From contig JAFDXR010000001.1 in NCBI GenBank assembly GCA_018267825.1, positions 325,410 through 389,409 on the forward strand: DNA of 64,000 nt. The letters run 5' to 3'. The notes below the pieces were generated by a model. The model was not told the origin of the DNA. It made no database searches and saw only the letters and a program-made list of their open reading frames with translations. Below are positions 18,046 to 26,629 of the stretch, piece by piece. Within the stretch, counting starts at the first letter, position 1. Every line of letters starts with the position of its first letter. The position numbers and the translations under genes were made by a program. The DNA is from Bacteroidota bacterium (GTDB lineage Bacteria > Bacteroidota > Bacteroidia > B-17B0 > Aurantibacillaceae).

Positions 18046-18162
18046 TTAAAAGTTATGTGGTTTAAGTACCCCCGCTAAAACAATCAACACAACGATTACG
18101 ATCAACAGGCAGGTTTGCCTGATTTCATTGTTATGCCTGAGGGTCAGAATGACTTTCTTCAT
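18046..18162 (-). CDS. Putative 38-residue single-pass membrane peptide
   Basis: An ATG at 18162 opens a frame reading MKKVILTLRHNNEIRQTC, then a hydrophobic run LLIVIVVLIVLAGVL and a short tail KPHNF before TAA. The Lys/Arg/His-rich N-terminus followed by about 16 hydrophobic residues fits one transmembrane helix with the N-terminus inside. It ends 10 nt before the ATG of the 1477-residue cargo gene on the same strand, so it would be in the same transcript. It is too short to recognise a family. It could be a leader peptide, a small membrane protein or a chance frame. Confidence 0.4.
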   Translation of the reverse strand: MKKVILTLRHNNEIRQTCLLIVIVVLIVLAGVLKPHNF

Positions 18163-18346
18163 TAAAAAATCTTTTGCGGCAAAGTTACCCGTCGGACCAT
18201 GCAAAGCCGGCAGCAAAACGTTATAGTATGTTTACATTTTAAGCGTCTGTATTATGCTTCTCTTAAATATTTTACCCATAAACTTTACTTTAAAACCCTT
18301 GCCAATACTGGGCTCACGGCAAGCCGTTAAACTCATACCCCTAACC
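18163..18346. other. Intergenic region between the cargo gene and the thiamin operon
   Basis: This A+T-rich stretch separates two divergent units. It must hold the minus-strand promoter of the small ORF and cargo gene, but no clean TAnnTTTG/TTTG pair was found by eye. No other coding frame or structured element was noticed. Confidence 0.4.
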
Positions 18347-18377
18347 TTGTTTTTATAAGCTATAATGACTACCTTTA
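18347..18377 (+). promoter_or_regulatory. Probable promoter of the thiamin operon
   Basis: TTGT at 18347-18350 and TACCTTTA at 18370-18377 are 19 nt apart, close to TTTG-N19-TAnnTTTG. Initiation near 18384 would put the first transcribed bases at the start of the TPP aptamer, so nearly no leader precedes the riboswitch. Confidence 0.5.
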
Positions 18378-18380
18378 TGA

Positions 18381-18466
18381 GACTTTAGGGGTGTTCCTTT
18401 TGACATGGAACTGAGATAATACCCTTTGAACCTGATGCAGTTAGTACTGACGAAGGGAAAAGTAAA
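18381..18466 (+). ncRNA. TPP riboswitch (THI element)
   Basis: The sequence has the conserved TPP-aptamer elements in order: GGGGTG at 18388, CTGAGAT at 18411, ACCC, TTGAACCTGAT at 18426 and CGAAGGGA at 18451. The closing helix P1 pairs the start (ACTTTAGGGG) with the end (AGGGAAAAGT). It lies upstream of thiS and the whole thiamin operon. TPP binding is known to lower expression of such operons. No strong terminator hairpin was seen between the aptamer and the thiS ATG at 18521, so control by translation initiation or by Rho is more likely; that is inference. Confidence 0.95.
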
Positions 18467-18520
18467 TGGTTTCCGTCTATTGCAGCCATTCCTAAAGTTT
18501 TACAATTCATTAAAAAAGGA

Positions 18521-18727
18521 ATGGAAATCATCATTAATAATCAACCGAAGCAAATTCACTCAGCAAGTCTGACGGTTCAGCAATTGCTGGATCTTGAAAT
18601 TCCCGAAAAACAAAAGGGTGTAGCTGTAGCTATTAACAATACCGTTGTTCCAAAAGCCGAATGGACACGCCATGGCATTGTTGACAAAGACAATATCCTG
18701 ATCATTAAAGCAACCCAGGGAGGATAG
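18521..18727 (+). CDS. thiS: Sulfur carrier protein ThiS
   Basis: The 68-residue beta-grasp protein (MEIIINNQPKQI) ends in the required Gly-Gly (IIKATQGG), which ThiF adenylates and which then carries sulfur as a thiocarboxylate to ThiG. Length is normal (65-70). It is the first gene of the operon, 54 nt after the TPP riboswitch. Confidence 0.95.
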   Translation: MEIIINNQPKQIHSASLTVQQLLDLEIPEKQKGVAVAINNTVVPKAEWTRHGIVDKDNILIIKATQGG

Positions 18728-18730
18728 TGG

Positions 18731-18770
18731 AAATGAGAAATGTTAAATGATAGATGTTAAATGAGAAATT
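18731..18770. repeat. Short direct repeat between thiS and thiC
   Basis: ATGTTAAATGA occurs at 18740-18750 and 18754-18764, inside an A+T-rich run with further AATGAGAAAT copies on both sides. There is no coding frame in the 101-bp thiS-thiC gap. Function is unknown; it may be slippage-derived. Confidence 0.4.
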
Positions 18771-18810
18771 TTGAATAAAAAATATTAAATGCGATAGAGT
18801 GTCACTGTAA

Positions 18811-20676
<1,866 letters not shown>

Positions 20677-20681
20677 ATACC

Positions 20682-21287
20682 TTGAAACTGATTGTTATTA
20701 CATACCCGGAACCATTGGAACATGAAGTGTCCACGATCCATGATCTTTTTGAGCATGGACTGGAATTGCTTCATATCCGAAAACCCGGTCAGGATGCGTC
20801 ATTCACGGAACAATTTCTGCGGCAGCTAAATCCGGCGTATTACAATCGTGTGGTTCTGCACCAGCATCACGAACTTGCATCAAAATTCAACATCCGCCGT
20901 TTGCACTTTAATGAACATACACGGCAATCGAAAACCGAAGATGAATTCAGACATCTGAAAGAAAGTGGTTTTACCTTATCAACCTCGGTGCATAGCGATA
21001 CCCCCGCTGAAACCATATCGGCTCATTTCGATTATGCACTCTGCGGGCCTGTATTTGCAAGCATTTCAAAGCCGGGATATGGTCATGATCATGCAGACCT
21101 TACCTGGATGCATGCCTTCCGGAATAAGCTTTCGCTAGTAGCCGTTGGCGGCATAAGCCCCGAAAAGCTTGGCCAGCTGGAAACAATGGGCTTTCGTGGT
21201 GCAGCGTTACTGGGAATCATTTGGAAAAACACATCAGAATCTGTTAAACAACTGGAAGAATGTCAGCAGCTTTTACATACGCATTAA
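20682..21287 (+). CDS. TenI-like thiamin phosphate synthase paralogue
   Basis: The 201-residue TIM-barrel protein is related to ThiE/TenI. It keeps LELLHIRKPG, TSVHSDTPAE, CGPVFASISKPGYG and VAVGGISPEKL, but lacks the IINDHV and HIGLDD motifs (substrate and Mg binding) that the canonical ThiE at 22005 has. The SVHS motif includes the His used by TenI, the thiazole tautomerase. TenI function is therefore more likely than thiamin phosphate synthase, by inference. The only possible start is TTG at 20682, 5 nt after the thiC stop; no in-frame ATG occurs before residue about 168. It overlaps thiD by 28 nt. Confidence 0.8.
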   Translation: MKLIVITYPEPLEHEVSTIHDLFEHGLELLHIRKPGQDASFTEQFLRQLNPAYYNRVVLHQHHELASKFNIRRLHFNEHTRQSKTEDEFRHLKESGFTLSTSVHSDTPAETISAHFDYALCGPVFASISKPGYGHDHADLTWMHAFRNKLSLVAVGGISPEKLGQLETMGFRGAALLGIIWKNTSESVKQLEECQQLLHTH

Positions 21288-22012
21288 CCGTAGCCGGGTT
21301 TGACCCCTCGGGCGGCGCAGGTATACTGGCCGACATTAAAACTTTTGAGCAAAACAACGTTTATGGTCTCGCTGTAAACACCGGAAACACAATTCAGACA
21401 GAAGATCGGTTCTACTCCATGCGATGGAGCGACACTTCAGAGATGTTGGAAACACTTCGGGTGCTATTGGATTCATATCCTGTAACAGCAATGAAAACGG
21501 GCATTATGCCGTCTATGGATGTACTGTTGAATGTTGTATTATGTGCAAAATCAAAACAGCCGGGTATGAAAATCATTGCAGACCCCATTGTACGTTCGAG
21601 TACCCATTTCGATTTTATGGCGCCCGCCGAAAAAGAAAAAATGAACGAAGTGTGGAAGCATTGCTTTCTGATAACCCCTAATGTACCGGAAGCCATAGCA
21701 CTCACGGGACTTCAGGACGCCCATGCTGCTGCCGCTGAATTATCAAAGCATTGCGCGGTACTGTTGAAAGGTGGCCACCAGAAAGACACTCCCGGTGTTG
21801 ATTACCTCTATGAAGGTGATACATGTACGGTTTTGAAGCCTGGCAGTGGTCAGACATATGCCAAACACGGTTCGGGCTGTGTACTCTCATCCGCCATAAC
21901 AGCCAACATTGCCAAAGGATATGACCTTATAGATGCGTGCATACATGCAAAACAGTATACCGAACATTTTTTACAAAGCCATCATTCATTATTAGGATTA
22001 CATCATGTTTAG
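21260..22012 (+). CDS. thiD: Hydroxymethylpyrimidine (phosphate) kinase ThiD
   Basis: The 250-residue ribokinase-fold enzyme phosphorylates HMP and HMP phosphate to HMP pyrophosphate. It shows GFDPSGGAGILADIKTF near the N-terminus, AMKTGIMPS, IIADPIVRSS, LITPNVPEA, LLKGGH and the catalytic GSGCVLSSAI region near the end. The conserved Asp of the HGTGC-type motif is not in its usual form (HGSGCVLSSA), but the Gly-Ser-Gly-Cys anion hole is present. Start ATG 21260 lies inside the tenI-like gene; it overlaps thiE by 8 nt. Confidence 0.95.
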   Translation: MSAAFTYALTVAGFDPSGGAGILADIKTFEQNNVYGLAVNTGNTIQTEDRFYSMRWSDTSEMLETLRVLLDSYPVTAMKTGIMPSMDVLLNVVLCAKSKQPGMKIIADPIVRSSTHFDFMAPAEKEKMNEVWKHCFLITPNVPEAIALTGLQDAHAAAAELSKHCAVLLKGGHQKDTPGVDYLYEGDTCTVLKPGSGQTYAKHGSGCVLSSAITANIAKGYDLIDACIHAKQYTEHFLQSHHSLLGLHHV

Positions 22013-22646
22013 CCGCTTACAATACATATCGCAGGGGAATAATGCCAGTGAACAACTGTCTCATATTGCTTCGGCACTGGACGCAGGTTGCGACTGGATT
22101 CAGTTCCGCTTTAAACAGGCCGATGAAAAAACCTTTCAGGAAACAGCCGCGAAAGCGCTGGAACTCTGCAAGCCATACAAAGCCACATACATCATCAATG
22201 ATCATGTACACATCGCTGCGAAAATACAGGCAGACGGTGTTCATATCGGGCTTGACGATATGCCCGTAGCTGAAGCCCGCCGGATACTCGGAAATTCAAA
22301 AATTATCGGCGGTACTGCCAATACCCTTGATCATGTTTTAATGCGGGTACGCGAACAATGCGATTACATCGGCCTTGGCCCCTTTCGATTCACGAGCACC
22401 AAAGAAAAGCTAAGCCCCATCCTTGGTGCAGAAGGGTATCAGAAAATTATGCAGGCACTGCAGCTCCGGAAAATAAATACACCTGTATATGCCATTGGCG
22501 GCATTACACCTGGTGATGTGGAAACCATTATGCACACCGGTGTATATGGCATTGCCGTTTCAGGCATCATTACCAATGCACCAAACAAAAAAGAACTGGT
22601 TGAACAATTAAATGACTCATTACATGCAAACACTTCAAATAGCTGA
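22005..22646 (+). CDS. thiE: Thiamin phosphate synthase ThiE
   Basis: The 213-residue TIM-barrel enzyme joins HMP-PP and thiazole phosphate. It has the canonical motifs: WIQFRFKQ (pyrophosphate loop), [11 protein letters not shown] (Mg ligands), [33 protein letters not shown] and [12 protein letters not shown]. It overlaps thiD by 8 nt and thiG by 23-35 nt, so translation is probably coupled. This is the likely true ThiE of the two paralogues. Confidence 0.95.
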   Translation: MFSRLQYISQGNNASEQLSHIASALDAGCDWIQFRFKQADEKTFQETAAKALELCKPYKATYIINDHVHIAAKIQADGVHIGLDDMPVAEARRILGNSKIIGGTANTLDHVLMRVREQCDYIGLGPFRFTSTKEKLSPILGAEGYQKIMQALQLRKINTPVYAIGGITPGDVETIMHTGVYGIAVSGIITNAPNKKELVEQLNDSLHANTSNS

Positions 22647-23394
22647 TAAAGCTCTGAACTCCCGCTTATTTCTTGGCACCGGGAAATTCGGGTCACCGCA
22701 ACAAATGGAAAAGGCCGTACTGGCTTCGGGCTCTGAGCTTGTAACCGTTGCACTCAAGCGCGTGGATCTTGAAACAGAAACAGACTCGCTGCTATCGCAT
22801 CTTCAGCATCCGCACATTCATTTATTACCAAATACTTCGGGCGTGCGAAATGCCAAAGAAGCTGTATTTGCCGCGCAACTGGCACGCGAAGCACTTGAAA
22901 CAAACTGGCTGAAGCTTGAGATCCATCCCGATCCGAGATACCTGATGCCTGATCCTATAGAGACTCTTAAGGCCACTGAAGAGCTGGCGAAGCTTGGTTT
23001 TGTTGTGCTGCCATACATTCATGCCGACCCGGTATTATGTAAACGTCTTGAAGATGCGGGTACCTCTGCGGTGATGCCACTGGGTTCACCAATCGGTTCA
23101 AACAAAGGATTGAAAACCATTGACTTCCTGGAGATCATTATTGAACAAAGTAAAGTACCAGTGATTGTGGACGCCGGAATTGGCACTCCTTCGGATGCTG
23201 CCTGGGCTATGGAAATAGGGGCCGATGCTGTATTGGTGAATACTGCAATAGCCGTTGCAGGAAATCCCGAACAAATGGCACATGCCTTTAAACTGGCTGT
23301 GGAAGCCGGTCGTATGGCTTACGAAGCAAAACTGGCCAAACAGGTTAGTCATGCTGTGGCTTCAAGTCCGCTCACGTCTTTTTTGAATGATTAA
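22624..23394 (+). CDS. thiG: Thiazole synthase ThiG
   Basis: I choose ATG 22624 ([22 protein letters not shown]), the usual N-terminus; an ATG four codons upstream at 22612 is also in frame. The 256-residue TIM-barrel enzyme builds the thiazole ring from DXP, dehydroglycine and ThiS thiocarboxylate. The Schiff-base Lys is Lys97 in NWLKLEI. Other landmarks are [55 protein letters not shown] and VNTAIAVA. It overlaps thiE. Its stop is followed by the repeat array instead of thiH. Confidence 0.95.
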   Translation: MQTLQIADKALNSRLFLGTGKFGSPQQMEKAVLASGSELVTVALKRVDLETETDSLLSHLQHPHIHLLPNTSGVRNAKEAVFAAQLAREALETNWLKLEIHPDPRYLMPDPIETLKATEELAKLGFVVLPYIHADPVLCKRLEDAGTSAVMPLGSPIGSNKGLKTIDFLEIIIEQSKVPVIVDAGIGTPSDAAWAMEIGADAVLVNTAIAVAGNPEQMAHAFKLAVEAGRMAYEAKLAKQVSHAVASSPLTSFLND

Positions 23395-23436
23395 TACTAT
23401 ATATAGTTTTAAAAAGAACAGTAAACCGAGATAGAA

Positions 23437-24172
23437 CAATTTCACGCAGATAGACGCTGATTAAGGACACGCAGATGCACGCGAAAGATAAAAATACAGC
23501 TCGGCGAAAATCAGCGAATCCATCAGCGGAAATCAGCGAGAAATAATATAAAACCAATTTCACGCAGAAATACGCAGATTAAGGACACGCAGATGCACAC
23601 GGAAGATAAAACACAGCTCTGCGAAAATCAGCGAGAAATAATACAAAACAATTAAACGAAGAAACACGCAGATAGACGCAGATTAAGAACATGCAGATGC
23701 ACGCGGAAGATAAAACACAGTTCGGCGAAAATCAGCGTATCCATCAGCGGAAATCAGCGAGAAATAATATAAAACCAATTTCACGCAGATAGACGCAGAT
23801 TAAGGGCACGCAGATGCACACGGAAGATAAAACACAGCTCTGCGAAAATCAGCGAATCTATCAGCGAAAATCAGCGAGAAATAATATAAAACCAATTTCA
23901 CGCAGAAATACGCAGATTAAGGACACGCAGATGCACGCGGAAGATAAAATACAGCTCGGCGAAAATCAGCGTATCCATCAGCGGAAATCAGCGAGAAATA
24001 ATATAAAACCAATTTCACGCAGAAATACGCAGATTAAGGACACGCAGATGCACGCGGAAGATAAAACACAGCTCGGCAAAATCAGCGAATCTATCAGCGA
24101 AAATCAGCGAGAAATAATATAAAACAATTGAAAGAAGAAATACGCAGATGAAACGCAAAGTCACGCAGAGAA
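23437..24172. repeat. Tandem array of about 117-bp repeats, six full units and one partial
   Basis: Units begin CAATTTCACGCAGA or a variant at 23437, 23555, 23649, 23776, 23893, 24010 and (partial) 24125, with lengths of 118, 94, 127, 117, 117 and 115 bp. Unit 2 lacks about 22 bp of the central ATCAGCG part. Each unit has three CGCAGA-type motifs in its first half (ACGCAGATTAAGG, ACGCAGATGCAC) and two or three ATCAGCG motifs in its second half, near-complements of the first, so each can fold imperfectly. The array sits between thiG and thiH, just before a GxxExxY-family gene. It is not a CRISPR array: units are long, contiguous, and have no unique spacers. Confidence 0.93.
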
Positions 24173-24263
24173 TAAAATAATCAACGAGAAAATAATAATC
24201 ACTAAATTCAAAAGGATGCTACTCCCTATCCATATTCAAAAAAACCAAAATACGATTTACCTT

Positions 24264-24641
24264 ATGGAGGAAAATAGCATATCCTACGACATCAGAGGGG
24301 CTGCATTTAAAGTTCACTCTAAACTAGGACCCGGCTTGCTTGAATCTGTCTATGAGACAGCAATGGCATATGAATTAAAGCAAATGGGATACCATATAAA
24401 AACCCAGGTTGCCGTGCCCATGATGTATGAGAATATAAAAATGGATATTGGATTCCGAATGGATATTCTGGTAAATGAAAAAGTCATAATTGAAATAAAA
24501 TCGGTGGAAGGATTAACAGCTGTACATCATAAGCAGCTACTGACATATCTCCGATTAACAGACAAAAGACTTGGTATACTAATCAATTTTAATGCTTCAA
24601 CATTAGCACATTCAATCGTTAGAATTGCAAACAACTTATAA
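24264..24641 (+). CDS. GxxExxY-family protein (PDDEXK-like)
   Basis: I take ATG 24264 (MEENSISYDIRGAAFKVHSKL), giving 125 residues; an ATG 16 codons upstream has a poor N-terminus. Residues 24-30 (GLLESVY) give the family signature Gly24-x2-Glu27-x2-Tyr30, in LGPGLLESVYE. A later GFRMDILVNEKVIIEIKS has the Asp and Glu-x-Lys arrangement of the PD-(D/E)xK nuclease fold, and the end (YLRLTDKRLGILINF) also fits. The biochemical function is not known. The gene is A+T-rich and lies between a repeat array and thiH, so it appears inserted in the thiamin operon. thiH follows 27 nt after its stop. Confidence 0.88.
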   Translation: MEENSISYDIRGAAFKVHSKLGPGLLESVYETAMAYELKQMGYHIKTQVAVPMMYENIKMDIGFRMDILVNEKVIIEIKSVEGLTAVHHKQLLTYLRLTDKRLGILINFNASTLAHSIVRIANNL

Positions 24642-24668
24642 AATATTTATAAAAGGAAAAAAACGGGC

Positions 24669-25781
24669 ATGAAATCCTTCAAAGAGAGATTCGAAGAAGA
24701 AAACTGGGACAAAATTAAATTGTCTATATACTCCAAAACCACCAGGGATGTCGAGCAGGCTCTTGCTGCAGAAAAGCGGAGCCTTGAAGATTTTAAAGCG
24801 CTCATTTCTCCTGCCGCCATACCATACCTGGAACAAATGGCACAAATGAGCAATAAACTTACACAGAAGCGTTTCGGAAAAACCATCCAGATGTATGCTC
24901 CTATGTATCTCAGCAATGAATGCCAGAACATCTGTACTTATTGTGGTTTCAGTTTCGACAATAAAGTAAAACGCAAAACCCTCAGTGATGCGGAAATACT
25001 GCTCGAAGCAGAGGCCATTAAAAAACAGGGGTTCAATCATGTGCTCCTCGTTACCGGCGAAGCCAATCATACGGTACATGTCAATTACTTCAAACATGCT
25101 GTGGAATTATTAAAGGATCAGTTCGCCAATATTTCCATTGAAGTACAGCCATTGGATACCGATGAATATAAAATACTGCACCAATGTGGCGTATATTCGG
25201 TATTGGTATACCAGGAAACATATCATCAGGATGTTTACAAAACCTATCACCCGAAAGGAAAAAAATCGAATTTCAATTACCGCCTCGAAACCCCCGATCG
25301 CATTGGTGAAGCCGGATTTCACAAAATAGGATTGGGCATACTTCTGGGATTGGAAGACTGGCGTACAGATTCCTTCTTCTGTGCTATGCATCTGGATTAT
25401 TTGCAGAAAGCCTACTGGAAAAGTAAATTTTCCATTTCTTTCCCGCGCATGCGCCCTGCAGAAGGCATTATTGAACCGAATGTAATTGTAACAGACAAAG
25501 AACTGGTGCAGCTCATTTGCGCATATCGTTTACTGAATGAAGAAGTGGAACTATCCATTTCGACGCGGGAATCTGAAAAATTCAGAGACAATATTATTCC
25601 CTTGGGTGTTACAAGTATGAGTGCCGGCTCTAAAACCAATCCTGGTGGATATGCCGTGGAGCCTCAATCGCTTGAACAATTTGAAATCAGTGATGAACGC
25701 GATGCGCATCAGATTGCACAACTTATTAATCGCAGTGGTTATGAACCGGTATGGAAAGACTGGGATCATGCTTTAGCATAA
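24669..25781 (+). CDS. thiH: 2-iminoacetate synthase ThiH
   Basis: The 370-residue radical SAM tyrosine lyase makes dehydroglycine and p-cresol. The cluster motif is Cys85-x3-Cys89-x2-Cys92 in LSNECQNICTYCGF. Other landmarks are HVLLVTGEA, YQETYHQDVYKTYHP, RIGEAGFHKIGLGILLGLEDW, SISFPRMRPAEG and SISTRESEKFRDNIIPLGVTSMSAGSKT-type segments. It supplies ThiG with its nitrogen donor, so its presence instead of ThiO implies oxygen-independent synthesis. It lies 1.3 kb from thiG because the repeat array and GxxExxY gene intervene. thiF follows 7 nt after its stop. Confidence 0.95.
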   Translation: MKSFKERFEEENWDKIKLSIYSKTTRDVEQALAAEKRSLEDFKALISPAAIPYLEQMAQMSNKLTQKRFGKTIQMYAPMYLSNECQNICTYCGFSFDNKVKRKTLSDAEILLEAEAIKKQGFNHVLLVTGEANHTVHVNYFKHAVELLKDQFANISIEVQPLDTDEYKILHQCGVYSVLVYQETYHQDVYKTYHPKGKKSNFNYRLETPDRIGEAGFHKIGLGILLGLEDWRTDSFFCAMHLDYLQKAYWKSKFSISFPRMRPAEGIIEPNVIVTDKELVQLICAYRLLNEEVELSISTRESEKFRDNIIPLGVTSMSAGSKTNPGGYAVEPQSLEQFEISDERDAHQIAQLINRSGYEPVWKDWDHALA

Positions 25782-25788
25782 TGGTATC

Positions 25789-26505
25789 ATGGGTATTTTT
25801 TTAAAAGAGGAATTAACACGTTACAACCGGCAGATGATGCTGCCCGAAATCAGGGCAAAAGGGCAGGAAAAATTAAAACTGGCCCGCATTCTTGTGATCG
25901 GTGCCGGAGGACTCGGTTGCCCTGTTCTTCAATACCTCAATGCAGCCGGCGTAGGCACCATTGGCATTGTGGATTTCGATAAGATAGAACTACATAACCT
26001 GCATCGCCAGATTTTATATCATACGAATGACGTAGGCAAATCAAAAGCCCACACGGCTGCCGAAAAGCTAAGATCCCAGAATCCACATAACACCATTCAT
26101 GCTTTTAATGAGATGTTGAATGAAAATAATGCCGAAACACTCATAGCTGATTACGACATTGTTGTTGATGGATCTGATAATTTTGCGACCCGTTACCTTG
26201 TGAATGATATTTGTGTAAAGCTCGGGAAAACCCTTGTTTATGGTACAATACTGACCTTCGAAGGGCAGCTGGCCGTGTTCAATTACAAGGGTGGAAAAAA
26301 TCTCCGTGATATATACCCGGAAGCCCCTGATCCGGAAGATGTACCCAGCTGCGACGAAAATGGCGTGCTTGGTATTGTGCCCGGTATTATTGGCACTTAC
26401 ATGGCTTTGTTTACGCTGCAGATCATTCTCGGCACTTTTGAAAACACAAACCAGCTGCATCTCATAAACCTCCGTCACCCTGGATTAATAAGCCTTGACT
26501 TCTGA
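25789..26505 (+). CDS. thiF: ThiF/MoeB-type adenylyltransferase
   Basis: The 238-residue E1-like enzyme adenylates the C-terminal Gly of ThiS. It has RYNRQMMLPEI, nucleotide-binding Gly38-x-Gly-Gly-x-Gly43 (VIGAGGLGCPV), VDFDKIELHNLHRQ, and VVDGSDNFATRYLVND. The catalytic Cys is likely Cys188 (VPSCDENGVLG). The CxxC zinc-binding motif that normally sits between YKGG and the catalytic Cys is absent (GGKNLRDIYPEAP), so this is a zinc-less form. No C-terminal rhodanese domain is present; the sulfur donor must come from elsewhere. It is the last gene of the thiamin operon. Confidence 0.9.
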   Translation: MGIFLKEELTRYNRQMMLPEIRAKGQEKLKLARILVIGAGGLGCPVLQYLNAAGVGTIGIVDFDKIELHNLHRQILYHTNDVGKSKAHTAAEKLRSQNPHNTIHAFNEMLNENNAETLIADYDIVVDGSDNFATRYLVNDICVKLGKTLVYGTILTFEGQLAVFNYKGGKNLRDIYPEAPDPEDVPSCDENGVLGIVPGIIGTYMALFTLQIILGTFENTNQLHLINLRHPGLISLDF

Positions 26506-26603
26506 TCCGGGCTGTTATTTCCCGTAATCATGAATACATCATTTTGCGAACCCGGAAATTGGTTTTGCGCATTAAGTCTTGCAAAACTGTTTTTTTTCAT
26601 TAA

Positions 26604-26618
26604 ATTGGTATAACCAAT
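26604..26618. promoter_or_regulatory. Short inverted repeat before the type B cargo gene
   Basis: ATTGGT-ATA-ACCAAT is a perfect inverted repeat 11 nt before the likely TTG start at 26630. It could be a protein-binding site or chance; no promoter box was firmly identified. Confidence 0.25.
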
Positions 26619-26629
26619 CACTCCCCCCA

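Noticed and set aside
23814..24122. 102-codon open frame through the repeat array
   Set aside because: It exists only because the unit length is a multiple of three and the repeats lack stops in that frame. The translation is three near copies of a Gln/Arg/Lys-rich 39-mer with no known domain, start site or conserved context.
23437..24172. Possible CRISPR array
   Set aside because: Units are contiguous, about 117 bp long and similar along their whole length. There are no unique spacers and no cas genes nearby.
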